Shown here in pieces: positions 1 through 10,257 of a stretch of 24,417 nucleotides of DNA (position 1 is its first letter; every line of letters starts with the position of its first letter). Made by a program: the position numbers and the translations under genes. The notes below the pieces were generated by a model, which was given only the letters and a program-made list of their open reading frames with translations, was not told where the DNA came from and did not search any database. Origin of the DNA: Chara braunii (Eukaryota > Streptophyta > Charophyceae > Charales > Characeae); NCBI GenBank assembly GCA_003427395.1, contig BFEA01000046.1:2685644-2710060 (forward strand). The letters are read 5' to 3'.

Positions 1-1629
1 AACACAAACACAAACACAGACACGTTGTCGCGCGCGGCGGTCCCGCAACCCAATGAGACCGCTGAACCTCACGGTCGTGTCACGCAGGATTTATTTTCGT
101 AGAACAACTCGTCACCACTCCAACCGTGCGCGCGTGCTACACCTCTCACGACGCCCTGCGACAGATCGGGACGTCGCGAGGTACAACTTACCTCTACCCG
201 AGGGGCTGTCACCACCCTCAGGTAGGCGTATCCCTGCTGAGCTACAGACCCACGTATGAAGGTTTTTACATGCCTGAACAGAGGTAGGTCGGCCGAGGGC
301 GTTTGCTCGATCGCTGTAGCATGAAAATGGGGTACGCGCGGTAAGACGCCTAGGACTGACCCGTTAGATATTCAGGTCGAACTTTGAGATGGTCGTCTAT
401 TTCCGCTTCTGTTCCAAAAACACACTCCTTCTGATTACTATGTTCAACGTATCAAAACCCTATCACTACCAAAGATAAACTATTATACTCAATGTATGAC
501 TGATCATCAGATAATATATAAGACTTAATTATGAATAGTGAGGTATTACCGCTGAGAACCCTTCCCACTTTCACAAGTGTTGAGTGTCCAAACTCTTCAC
601 GGTGTCAATTCCAGTCCAACCCAAATCATGCACAAAACAGACCTGCACAACATAATGCAAAGACAGTTCACATGCCATGCATTAACGGCGTCAACCACCA
701 ACCACTGACATTGTCCCTCACTCCCCAAACCATGCATGACAGCTCTATCTTTCCTGGGATGCAAGCCCAACACCCTCACATTTATTCAAAGGACCCTTGA
801 GAGTGACCAGCACCATTTAGGCGATGACCACAGGTGACAGTTTTACTGACCATAGGGTTTGTTTTTGGATGTAGGTGCCAAGTCAAAGTGGAAAGAGTTG
901 AATCGGCAACGACCGACCTGTTATCGAGTGATAACAGAAAATTGAGTCCTTTATGTAGAACTCCTCCTTCAACTGCAGTAGACCAAAGCAAAGACCTACA
1001 CACACACAGGTCAACAATGATTCAACATCCCCACTTCATTCCCACATAATGATGTCTAAGGATCAAACCCTTAGATCCGGTTTGTGAACTCTGGGATCAA
1101 CATCCCAAAGTCTAACCAATAACTTCTATTTACTCTGAGCCGTCTGTCACACCTCCTCATTTTATTTTAAGAAGTTTCTTGCCTATGTCCTAAGTCCTCT
1201 TAGGGAAATTCATATTTCCCCTACTTTCAGTCCTTTCATTCTCTCTCTCGCGGATAAGCACACCCTTTGATGCTTTATGCGGTAGTCTGGCTGAGATCAA
1301 CTCAAACCAGTGGCGTATTCTACGATGAACTGCGGTTATACGGGGTGTCTTCTTTCTCTAATTCATTTTCCCCACGGTATTCACTTTCTTTTAGGTTCCT
1401 ATTAAAGGACTTTTGGAGTCGCTCCCGATGGAGCACTCCCTTTTTCCTTTCTCTTCTTCTTATCTTGGCATACGCAAGTAGTAGGCTGATTCACCTGGGA
1501 ATCTTTCACTACTTAATCGATTCCAGACAATCTGTTAGTCAGAAGAGTAGTCGAGTCGACCCACGAGAGCACTCAGTCTCCCCTCAATGTCCATGAAGTC
1601 CTCGTACAACCAAGCAGTTCAAGCATTAT
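1..1629. other. No recognisable gene; low-information flank
   Basis: The first 24 bases are a degenerate CA-rich (acacaa) run. The rest has only short open frames on both strands (the longest, about 109 codons near 1267-1596, has no recognisable domain or compositional bias typical of coding). No RNA gene, long repeat or convincing splice structure was seen. Confidence 0.5.
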
Positions 1630-2454
1630 AGTGCGAGCGATCGGATAACTCACCCGGGAGTATCCCTTTATTAGTTAAACAGGTAGTTAGGAGGTCTATG
1701 TTGAGCCGTCTCAACACTTGACCCAACATTCAGAAAACACTCTAGATCCAAATGTCAATTCTAAATCAAAGTTAGTAACAGGCGGTCTTCACGGATGCCT
1801 CCTATTACTGCTTGATTCAGAGCTCAGTCTTTTCCTCAAAAGTGTAGTAGGACGACCCTACGGGAGTCACCCTACGACTTAATTAGAGTCAGACGAGCTG
1901 GGATTATGTTAATGGACTCAGGCAGACACCAGATCCTCCTTTAACAGGAGTATCTTACCCGGTCTGTTAAGGTGAGGTTAGAGAAATAGCGGGATGACCC
2001 CACGGAAGCCTCCCATGTCCTTCTTCAATGTTAATCAGGTGGATTGTTTATATCGTACATTAGTCATACCTGAACAAGTCCTAAGGTTACTCACCCAGGA
2101 GTATCCCTCTACTTGTTCAACATAATCGCCTTACTTTTCCTTCCATTAGTTGACCTCCAAATCAAACAAGTGTTAGGATAACCCACCCGGGAGCCATACT
2201 ACCACCAGTTTGATGCATAGGAGATTAAAAACAAGTCTTAATTGAGTTGCCCTGACAGTTCACCTATCTGGCCTATGCGTTGTAAGTGAGCAAAAGGCAT
2301 GTTGACTCCCACGGGAAGTCGGATAGATCGACCCAGACTTAGGAGTTCGTACACTCACCCGGGAGTACTCGAATTCCTCCCCAGTCTGGTTCGATTAGTG
2401 ATAGGAGAGCTTCACGGAAGCCTCCTGCTACCTTTTGCCTTTGTTAGCTTTTGA

Positions 2455-2840
2455 AGACGAGTACCCTACGAGAGTACTGGATCAATTGACTTTCGTTAAG
2501 TTGAAAAAGTGTACCCCACGAGAGTACCGGATCAGTGGTTGTTGTTAAGCTAAAGAAGCGTACCCCACGAGAGTACCGGGTCACATGATTGTTGTTAAGT
2601 TTGAAGAAGTGTACTTCACGGAAGTACCGGATCACATGATTGTTGTTAAGTTTGAAGAAGTGTACTTCACGGAAGTACCGGATCAAATTGATTTCGTTAA
2701 ATTTAAGGAATGTACTTCACGAAAGTACCGGATCAGTTTGACTTTGTTAAACTGAAGGAATGTACTTCACGGAAGTACCGGATCAATTTGACTTTGTTAA
2801 ACTGAAGGAATGTACTTCTCGGAAGTACCGGATTAAAAAG
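2455..2840. repeat. 50/51-bp minisatellite, about 8 units
   Basis: Tandem units begin with gtac(ttc/ccc)acg(gaa/aga)gtaccgg and continue with a T/A-rich spacer ending in a ttgttaa-like motif and gaa. Successive unit starts at 2611, 2661, 2711, 2761 and 2811 give a spacing of 50 (once 51). The first half of every unit is a small palindrome, GTACTTC-ACG-GAAGTAC in the best units. Where the unit is 51 bp the minus strand reads as a 17-residue repeat peptide, but 50-bp units break that frame, so coding is unlikely. Confidence 0.9.
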
Positions 2841-2871
2841 ACGGTTGTCAATGTAACTTGCTTGTTAATAG

Positions 2872-2892
2872 GGAAGATGCACGGCATCTTCC
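2872..2892. repeat. Perfect 9-bp hairpin with ACG loop
   Basis: The left arm GGAAGATGC and right arm GCATCTTCC are exact reverse complements separated by ACG. A weaker version lies at 3486-3504. Confidence 0.9.
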
Positions 2893-2973
2893 TGTTACCA
2901 ATGTCAGAGTCAACCAATCATTATACCAATTTGTTTACTTTAGTTAGGTCATTAGTATCAAACGATGCCAATC

Positions 2974-3540
2974 CATTAGTCCTACCAAAACAAGTAGCAG
3001 GGTTACTCACCCGGGAGTATCCCTTTTACTTGTCCAAGCACAATCAACTCATTCTTTTCTTGTTAGTTATTCCCCAGATCAAACGAAGTATTAGGATAAC
3101 TCTCCCGGGAGCCACCCTAATACCAGTTCGATGTGTGGGAGATCAAGACCACTTTTGGGTTAGTCGCCCTGATCGTTCATGTATTCGTTTATGTATTAAA
3201 TTGAGCAAACGATATTGTTGACTTACACGGAAGTCGCACAGATCGGCCTAGACTTTAGGAGTTCGTGCACTCACGCGGGAGTACTCAATTCCCATCCCAA
3301 GTCTAGTTGGATCAGTGATAGGAAAACCCCACGGGAGCCTCCAATTACCTCTGCTTTCGTTAGTTGCTTGAAAACGTGTACCCCACAGGAATACCGGACT
3401 AGTCATTGCTTTGATTAATCACATGAAGACATGTACTCCACGGGAGTAACGGATTAGTATTGGATTTAGCTGGTGAGTCAAGAGAGAAGATGCACGACAT
3501 CTTCCTGTCATCAATGTATGCATGTCAAAAGTTAACTAGT
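2974..3540. repeat. Higher-order repeat unit B (2-unit minisatellite inside)
   Basis: This is the diverged partner of the unit beginning at 2058. It keeps the same order of hairpins but carries only two minisatellite units (near 3378 and 3432) instead of eight. The later landmark, the GAAGATG...CATCTTC hairpin, is therefore displaced by about 613 bases rather than 916. Confidence 0.7.
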
Positions 3541-3560
3541 TAGGTAGATGGCTGGGTAGT

Positions 3561-4030
3561 TTGCACGACGAGTACCCTTTTAGTCATTCCATGCAGGCAG
3601 TTTGACGACCCCGATAGAGGCCTCCATTATACTGCCTTTGTTTTTCTTAAGACCATGCAGGCTAAGTTCCTTCTTGGTTCTTTCCTGGGTTCCTTTTCTG
3701 ACATCAGGCACATTCTAATTTCAATCATATAGCTCTTTTGCTTTTGGTGTTTTAGTCCTGAAGAAAGCCATAAACAATATATCGTACAATCATACAAGCA
3801 GACAATAGAAGGGTGTAGCCTTTAAGGGTATATGGGAAAAGAATGAAGCGTGCGTACCTTAAGGTTCCCTGCCTTCAGAGTTCCTCCTGAACTCTGACAG
3901 AGCTCCCACAATCGCCCTGTTGTCTGTTTGTTTGAGTATTTTTTTTCATAGAGTAGACTTCCCAAAAGATATCGTATCTTTTCATATAAGTGTGAAAGCA
4001 AAAGGAAGTAAGGGGATTAGTTTACAGGAA
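3561..4030. other. Intergenic, nothing recognised
   Basis: AT-rich sequence without a gene-like open frame, RNA gene or clear repeat. It leads into the 224-bp repeat pair that begins at 4037. Confidence 0.4.
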
Positions 4031-4375
4031 AATAGGGAAGGATGGAGGAGGTAGGTACCATCACACGGTGAAGAGACCCCTCTCCTCTCCATTACCCCTT
4101 ATCTCCTCAAATCTGATCTTTCCCACTTCCTTTGACATCAATCAATCAAGGAACCGCAAGATAGTGCTTACGAGTAAGAACGACAATAATGATCACAATA
4201 ATAACCTCGGATAAATATGGAGTAGTGAAGAAAAAGCGGTTCAGGTACAGGGAGATGAGAGAAGGATGGAGGAGGTAGACACCATCACACGGTGACGGTG
4301 TCCCTTTCCTTTACAGTGCCCTGCTTCCTCTCCTTCCCTGGCCCATGATGCTTAATATCAAGAATAAGCATAATC
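4031..4375. repeat. Two copies of a ~224-bp repeat
   Basis: A block of about 34 bases containing ggatggaggaggta and ccatcacacggtga occurs at 4037-4071 and again at 4261-4294, 224 bases apart. Each is followed by a pyrimidine-rich stretch and then AAT-rich sequence; the second runs into the long (TAA)n tract at 4376. Confidence 0.75.
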
Positions 4376-4448
<73 letters not shown>

Positions 4449-4449
4449 T
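4376..4449. repeat. (TAA)n microsatellite
   Basis: Nearly perfect trinucleotide run of about 24 units. It follows directly on the second 224-bp repeat copy and may be its tail. Confidence 0.97.
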
Positions 4450-4597
4450 AAAGAGTATATTCATAGAATGCCAACTGCGAAAATCAATAGATGCCTAATT
4501 AAGGCATGCATGAGTATAGGGTGCACATTCATCGAGTATCTATCCAAAAATAGAGCAATATAATTAAGTAATGAGCCAATGTTCACCCCCGTAGGCC

Positions 4598-4612
4598 ATA
4601 TTGTCACAATAT
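4598..4612. repeat. 15-bp palindrome
   Basis: ATATTGT-C-ACAATAT is perfectly symmetrical about one base. Confidence 0.85.
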
Positions 4613-4679
4613 CTGGGGTCACTCCTTACTGTTGAGTGCCCGTAGGTTGTAATAGATCTGTCGTCGGAAGGACCTAGCG

Positions 4680-5270
4680 GTTCCTAAGATTCGTAGTTGT
4701 TACAACCCATGGAATATCACGATCGTGGCTGCTATAGCATCGAAGGTGAAGTGCACAGACTTCCGGAACATCCGAAGGTGACCCTTCAACCGTTGTTCAC
4801 AGCAGACTAGAGGCAAGTGGGTAGTGGTAAGTTTATCCTTGCTGAGTCAGCGGTACCCAATCCCCGTCTCGGTTAGTCCAGTCAGCAAGTATCGCGCGGG
4901 ACAGTGTACACTTAGGGCCGGCGGGAATGAGGCAGACCAGCCACAAGCAGAGGTAAAATCAAGAGGCAGCGCTCAACCATTCATTCATTGCTGCGTGAGC
5001 CACACGAAAGTGCTGCCTCAACGACATATGCGAGGTGGTCTGCAGATCCCCGGGGATGAAGTGGGCTTGAAGGTGAAAGTGATGACTGTGGTAGCTGCTA
5101 TAGCCGTTAGTGATTGATAGTGGCCGTAACCATCTGCAGCGAGTTGACACTCGAATGGTGTTCTCAGTTGCCATATCTCTGAGTTTTGAGTGGACGCTTG
5201 TCGCCAGTTCGTTGTGCCACCGGTCTGCATGTGAGTGGTGTGAATACGAAAGCTAGGCTGATTGCAGAAT
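4680..5270. repeat. Dispersed repeat, copy A (TAA-tailed)
   Basis: Shared landmarks with the copy at 5460-6140 appear in the same order: a gtggctgctatag motif, cagacttccgg, ggcaagtgggtagtgg, cagtcagcaagta, cgtgagc followed by ggaagtgctg-like sequence, and catatctctgagt. Both end in AAT-rich arrays. Identity is modest. Short open frames (for example 4824-5117) do not stay aligned between copies, so it is more likely a non-coding or very decayed transposable element. Confidence 0.65.
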
Positions 5271-5358
5271 AACAATAGTAATATTAATGATAACAATAAT
5301 AGTAATAATAATAATAAAAATATAATAATAATAACAACAATGATAATAATAATAGTAC
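5268..5358. repeat. Imperfect (TAA)n array ending copy A
   Basis: AAT/TAA units interrupted by AAC, AGT and AAAA. It immediately follows repeat copy A. Confidence 0.9.
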
Positions 5359-5459
5359 TAATGAAATGGTATTCACGAGTTCGCAACAGCTGATGTAGAT
5401 TCCAGGGCTTGACCCATAGTCCCCACCTTCCTTGTGTACAGTGTCTGTGTTGACCCTTA

Positions 5460-6140
5460 AAGTTGGATCCGTGACCTGTGTATTTGTAACAGTTGATAGG
5501 TCGTGGCTACTATAGTCCAGAAAGGTCAAAGTTGTAGCTGCTATAGTTCCGAAGGGCCCGAGTGGCAGACTTCGGGAAGATCCGGGAGCGGACCTTAGGC
5601 AAGCGGGCAAGTGGTGGGGTCTACCCGTGCTGATTTGACAGTCCCAGTCTCAGTCAGTCTTAGTTCAGTCAAGCAAGTACAACATGAGACTCTATGCACT
5701 ATGGGCATCGAAAAGGAGACCAACGAGCTGCAGTCGTACAAATCACGAGGCAATGCCCTGCCATTTCATCCAATCTCGCGTGAGCTGTTCGGAAGTGCTG
5801 CTACAACGACTTTGCGCAAGGAGGACTGCAGTGAACGCGGAGGACACAGTGGGCGAGAGAGAAGGAGCTCAGTGTATCGATAGGGTAGAGACACCGATAG
5901 CCATAGTTTGGAGTGAAATGTGCGAGTGCGTATGTGCGAGTGTTCAAAGCTGCGCTTGGGATACCCGGGGTGATCCGGTGTGTGAACAGGGAGTTGTTAG
6001 GGGGTTGAGCCGCCCCAGTCAATTGAAAGCGAACTTCTTATCTGGGTATCATATCTCTGAGTAATGACAAGGCGCATGCCGCCGTTTGCTGTGCTGCTGT
6101 ATACCCGTATGAAAAGTGTGAATGAGACGAGTCTGATCAA
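5460..6140. repeat. Dispersed repeat, copy B (TAA-tailed)
   Basis: This is the second copy of the repeat family at 4680-5270, displaced by about 810-880 bases with many indels. The gtagctgctatag (5534), cagacttcggg, ggcaagtggtgggg and catatctctgag motifs are in the same order, and a (TAA)n array follows at 6139. Confidence 0.65.
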
Positions 6141-6155
6141 ATAATAAAATAATAA

Positions 6156-6197
<42 letters not shown>
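6139..6197. repeat. (TAA)n microsatellite ending copy B
   Basis: ATAATAAA interruptions give way to a pure (TAA)n run. It sits at the 3' end of repeat copy B. Confidence 0.95.
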
Positions 6198-6571
6198 TCA
6201 AACGAGCAATAGCGACCCTCGGCAATCAATCAGCATCATACAGATGCGACCAGTTAGTCTGGACCTCGAACCAACAACAGAGTTGCATCACAAGTTTCGC
6301 CAAATAAGAGCACAGCAAAGGCTCACCCGTGACAATGTTGGAATAACCTCGTCTCACCATAAACAAAGAACCAATGTCAATTTCCTTATCGGGCGTTCAG
6401 CGCCCAGACTTACAGATGGCAGATCCTATCTGGAATAATCTCAATGCCGTATGGTGACAACAGCGTTCCCTAAGTACGAGCTTACAGTGGCCAATGCCGC
6501 ACGCTTTGCTGCATTCTCAACCTCGTTCCCAAACACACTGATACCGCTAGTACCCAAGGACCCCCATGCCT

Positions 6572-6646
6572 CTAATAATAATAATAAAAATAAAAATTAT
6601 AATAGTAAAAATAATAATAATAATAATAATAATAATAAGAATAAGC
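6572..6646. repeat. Imperfect (TAA)n array
   Basis: Runs of TAA with AAAAAT interruptions between repeat blocks R1 and R2. Confidence 0.95.
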
Positions 6647-7161
6647 AACAACAAGATGGCAACTCCAGACCACACCATCACACTGAAAGCCAGATAGTCA
6701 CATTGTGTCCAGAGAGTAACATTGGGCCAATAATACACCAATGGAGGTCCGTAGTACTGAAAAACCAAAGTCAAGGAGAGCATGCTCTCACGACACCGAC
6801 ACGAGAGCCCAGCCTCTTCGCCCTTACACTTGGCGTTCATCGCCCAGCCTACTTATCCTATGAATTGACAATGCGTGTGTCGACATCAGTAGCAGCCCGA
6901 AGTACTTGAAGATGTCGCCCATATTGCCAATACAAGGTAAGTGCCCTCACATCACCCTCATCATCATCACGCCGGACTAATGTCGACATCCTATCTGGCG
7001 TTCGGTGCGCAGTCCACAGGTGGCGGATCCTATCTAGCCTAGACTACTATGCCGCTGAGGATGTCAACAGATTCCTAAGTACGAGCGTGTTTCGGCCAAT
7101 GCCGCACGCAACAGACACCAGGTATGTTTCTCTCTTTTCTTACAACCTCCATCCCCAACTC

Positions 7162-7187
7162 ATAAATAATAATAATAATAATAATCA

Positions 7188-7251
<64 letters not shown>

Positions 7252-7274
7252 GTAATAATAATAATAATAATGAT
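7162..7274. repeat. (TAA)n microsatellite
   Basis: This is the longest TAA array of the window, interrupted by a CAA and an AGT unit. It lies between repeat blocks R3 and R4. Confidence 0.97.
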
Positions 7275-7682
7275 TATGTACGGGAAAAAAAAAACAAAAA
7301 AAACGAGCAATAGCGAGCTTTAGAAACCAAGGAACATTATACTCACACTGCCGGATAGTCGTGACCAGCAGTAGAATGGCATCACGAGCTTCACCAAATA
7401 AGAGGACACCCAAAGCTCAAAATTAACTATGCTGGAATAGTCTCATCATCATCATCAACGAAGTATCAATGTTGATATCGTATCTGGCACTTGATACCCA
7501 GACTATGAATGGCAGATCCTATCTAGCCTAGGCTATAATGTTGCTGCTGATTTCAACAGCTTTCCGAAGCTCGAGCAGATCTCGACCAATACTGCATTCA
7601 TCATCATCAGGTACGTCTCTCGCATCACTCACGATCTTGATCCCAACACTGATGCCATGTGGACCCTTCCTTAGGTATGTGT

Positions 7683-7687
7683 CCTCA

Positions 7688-7718
<31 letters not shown>

Positions 7719-7852
7719 TCCCCCTTCTTTTCTCCTTTCTCTCATTTCTCTCTCCTTTCTTCGATCTCTCTCATTTCCTCCTTCTCTCTCCCTCTCCGAT
7801 TTTTCTCCTCTCCTTCTCCCTCTCTCTCTCTCTCCCTACATCCTGTTGCATA
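7683..7852. repeat. (TCA)n plus CT-rich tract
   Basis: A (CAT)n run at about 7687-7718 is followed by almost uninterrupted pyrimidines to about 7850. It starts directly after an AG|GTATGT donor-like site at 7673-7680. Confidence 0.9.
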
Positions 7853-8580
7853 CTATAAAGGTACAGACTAGAACAAGAACTGACTTCTCAATACAAAGTA
7901 CAAGATAGCGTGGCGGGAGACTTAAATACCAATGATCCGAACAATCAATATTGCGATGCATCCCTAACATACTTCATCATCGTTCCATAGTGTGAAGGGG
8001 CCTGACGCTCGTACACAAAGAATGCGCCAGTCCCCGCCATACACAGGCAAAGAGAAGGGGGGTCAGACGAAGGAGAGGAGAAGTTGGGAATGTCGTCAAC
8101 ACCAGATCCCCGTCCTAATGTCTGAATCCCAATGTCCAGTCCGGATCCAATGTCGTTGAGTCTCCGAGCCATAACTCTCTCTCTCTACTAACTCCTTCAC
8201 ATACATTCATACTCACACATTCAGGCGGTAGTGTATCTATACATGCTTTAGCGGTAGGTTCATACCATTTATTTTATTTAGTTATTTATTATTATATCTA
8301 TATATATTCATATATATGTATATCATACCTTTGATGGAGGTTGCGTGCAAATGCCTTGGTAGGAGCTCACATGCACGTATGCATATACACACTCCCACAT
8401 ACACACTCACACAAACACACTCAAACAAACACATCTTTGATAGGATGTGTAAAACGGAATGAATCTTCCGCTGAAACGTGGAAATATACACTATCACTTT
8501 TCTATTTGCAAGTTCTATCGATCCAAGGAGCGTGCGGCGAATCACGGTTAGCTGTTGGCCAAGGTCGGGGACTCCATCGT

Positions 8581-8581
<1 letters not shown>
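7853..8581. other. No recognisable gene
   Basis: Short open frames only. There is an AT-rich stretch with tatatata-like sequence around 8265-8330 and CA-rich sequence approaching the (CA)n array. Confidence 0.4.

Positions 8582-8648
<67 letters not shown>
8582..8648. repeat. (CA)n microsatellite
   Basis: Pure CA dinucleotide array of about 33 units. Open frames crossing it are repeat artefacts. Confidence 0.98.
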
Positions 8649-8650
<2 letters not shown>

Positions 8651-9118
8651 ACATTCCCGTTGGCGAGCCGGGGCAAAGACACGACAGCGGGTGAGCGCAA
8701 GTGGAGAGATTCATCGACTTTGTCTCTCCTCTCGGAGGGAAAGCGTGACAGCGGCCGGCGCAAGCGGCGGTGTACATTTCCAAGTTGTAACGGGAGTTTC
8801 ATTCGATTTTATCTCGGATCGATTCGCTCTCACACTATTCCTCTCTTTTTCCGCTTCTTTCCTACTCCCTTCATGCGATTCTTCCTTCTCTCTATGTCCA
8901 TGTTTCTTAGGTACGTTGCCCGATAGTCTTCCTTCTTGTGCGCATCCTCCCTATGGGAACACCATGAAGCCAAATCATGGAGTCGACACACTCACGCACT
9001 CCTTCCCCTCTAAGACGTGTTCAACCTACACATTTGATCATGCATCTCTCCCCTACAACGTTCAGTCTTTCTCATACGTACTTAGTTGAAATCGTAGTCG
9101 TGAATAAAAAATAACAAA
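8649..9118. other. No recognisable gene; donor-like site
   Basis: Contains tttcttag|gtacgt at 8903-8916, in which an acceptor-like pyrimidine tract abuts a donor-like sequence. No domain was recognised in any frame. Confidence 0.35.
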
Positions 9119-9168
9119 CAATAATAATGATAAATAATAATAATAATAATAGTAATAGTAATAATATA
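9119..9168. repeat. Imperfect (TAA)n array
   Basis: AAT units with TGA and AGT interruptions. Confidence 0.92.
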
Positions 9169-9428
9169 AGAAAATGAATATATACTTTGCATTTTCGTAA
9201 CCGGATTTATTCGGAACGAGGGGAGTGTTGTGTTTGATCCAATCCCCCATTCGAAGTAGCCCTTGCTCCTACTTATGCAAAGGTGACGTACATCCCCTTA
9301 TTTTGGGGAGGGGGAGAAGATTCATTCACTCCACCTTTCCGTTGGTGGAAGTGACCGAAAGTCGAAATGAGATCGACGCTGACTTGTTCATACACAGGTA
9401 CTCGCACACTCGTATATACATCTCCGCA

Positions 9429-9452
9429 GTGGTAGTAGTAGTAGTAGTAGTA
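9429..9452. repeat. (GTA)n microsatellite
   Basis: Short GTA trinucleotide run; a (GTC)n run lies about 70 bases further on (about 9521-9538). Confidence 0.9.
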
Positions 9453-9582
9453 TAGACACCCAAGATCCCGAGACTTACCTGTCTTTTCTCTATTCCTCTT
9501 CTTCGTCGTTGCCGTAATCGCCGTCGTCGTCGTCGTCGATGTCACTATCGTTGGTCTTATGCTCGCTGTCTCGCAGGTAAGT

Positions 9583-9700
9583 GCTCCATCACCTTCGCTT
9601 TCTTTCTCCTTCCTCTTCTTCTCCTTTTTCTCCTCCTTCTCTCTCCTCTCCTCCTCCTTCCTTCTCTTCTTCTTCCTTTTATCTCCCCTTTTGGTGGTAC
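9583..9700 (+). other. CT-rich tract following a GTAAGT donor
   Basis: Almost pure pyrimidine sequence starts just after cag|gtaagt at 9574-9582. Composition and position resemble an intron, but no clear acceptor could be chosen downstream. Confidence 0.4.
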
Positions 9701-10059
9701 TTCGTCCGTCTCCCGCTTACCATCTCCTATGCATGCTACCACCGCGCATCCTAACGAGGCCGGGCCGATGACGAGGTTACCTTACGAGTTCAATGGCAGT
9801 GATACGGCTAGGTAAGCACCGTTTTCCCCACCTTCTCCTTTCTTCTCCCCCTCACCTCTTCATTTTTCTTCTTCTCTTCCCTCTTTTCCTCCTTTTTTCC
9901 TTCTCCTCCTCACGTTCTGCTATCTTTGCGCGATCTCCCGCTTCTCGGCTTACTCGCGATATCCCCTCTTCGCCTCCGAGCACTTTTTTTTTTTTTTTTT
10001 TTCCCTTTACTCCTAGTCCGTTGTCCCCCGAGTCGGATTTCCGCGGCGTCGTGCTGTAG
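9700..10059 (+). CDS. Possible last two exons of a spliced plus-strand gene
   Basis: The upstream exon-like segment (about 9700-9811) is open in one frame and includes the peptide LPYEFNGSDTA. The downstream segment (10017-10059) adds about 14 codons ending FRGVVL and a stop. The intervening 205 bases carry strong donor and acceptor signals. No family is recognised, the 5' start is unknown, and upstream donors at 9577, 8911 and 7611 suggest further exons that I cannot connect. This is a low-confidence proposal based on splice signals only; it could equally be non-coding repeat. Confidence 0.22.
9812..10016 (+). other. Candidate 205-bp spliceosomal intron
   Basis: It starts GTAAGC after exon-like gctag and ends in a textbook acceptor: T19 (9984-10002) followed by ccctttactcctag. 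It is strongly pyrimidine-rich throughout. Joining its flanks keeps a reading frame open from at least 9700 to a TAG at 10057-10059. Transcription is not shown by the sequence, and the same signals could arise by chance in CT-rich DNA. Confidence 0.35.
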
Positions 10060-10257
10060 CCTTACGTGGCTAGCTCGTCTGGGATCCCAACTCACTCCTT
10101 GACTGAACCTACTGTGATCTCAGCGGTAGATTCACTCAGGCGAGGTTATGTGGGATTTCTGACCACGGGGCCTAAAAACGAATTTCAAATCTAACTAAAA
10201 GAAAAAAATAAAAGAAGAGAAAAAAAAGAAAACAAAAAGGATCTAACTCCTAACTAC

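Larger units (their letters stand above)
2058..2917. repeat. Higher-order repeat unit A (8-unit minisatellite inside)
   Basis: The segment from the cattagtc motif at 2058 to the hairpin block near 2917 is matched by a second copy starting at 2974, an offset of 916-917 bases. Conserved landmarks are the ggttactcaccc hairpin (2085 and 3001), a motif around gtgatagg (2398 and 3315), the minisatellite start, and the GAAGATG-type hairpin (2873 and 3486). Identity is only moderate by eye, so the duplication is old. Confidence 0.75.
1630..3560. repeat. Complex hairpin-rich satellite region
   Basis: About twenty short inverted repeats are spaced every 30-100 bases. Most have a core CACGG, CACGA or CACCCGGG flanked by a complementary stem. 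Examples are GTACTTC-ACG-GAAGTAC (several copies from 2611), GCTTC-ACG-GAAGC at 2409-2421, GGAAGATGC-ACG-GCATCTTCC at 2872-2892, TACTCC-ACG-GGAGTA at 3434-3448, and GGAT(a)ACTC...GAGTATCC at about 1643-1664. Stems differ between loci while pairing and the short ACG loop are kept. Open frames across it, including one of 153 codons at 2760-3221, follow the repeat units and show no known domain. Confidence 0.8.
6250..7670. repeat. Family of four diverged ~130-bp repeats (R1-R4)
   Basis: Four related blocks lie at about 6378-6530, 6828-6942, 6985-7127 and 7465-7616. The shared order is a ctggcgttc(a)gcgccca(ga) hairpin-like core, gcagatcctatct, aatgccg, tcaacag, ttcctaagtacgagc and ggccaatgccgcac, with three blocks ending on a splice-donor-like AG|GTANGT. 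A second shared block (catcaca/cgagcttcaccaaataagag and following) occurs at about 6287 and 7380. (TAA)n arrays separate the blocks. This could be a decayed transposon family or duplicated exons; no conserved protein was recognised. Confidence 0.65.

Noticed and set aside
2444-2686. 17-residue tandem-repeat protein on the minus strand
   Set aside because: It is only the translation of 51-bp minisatellite units; neighbouring 50-bp units destroy the frame and no start or promoter context supports it.
2455-2840. CRISPR-like array
   Set aside because: The repeats are directly tandem and the intervening parts are themselves repeated, with no unique spacers; the context is eukaryotic.
7075-7413. 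Poly-Tyr/poly-Ile open frames over TAA arrays, and Thr-His/Cys-Val frames over the CA array at 8582-8648
   Set aside because: Microsatellite translations without coding features.
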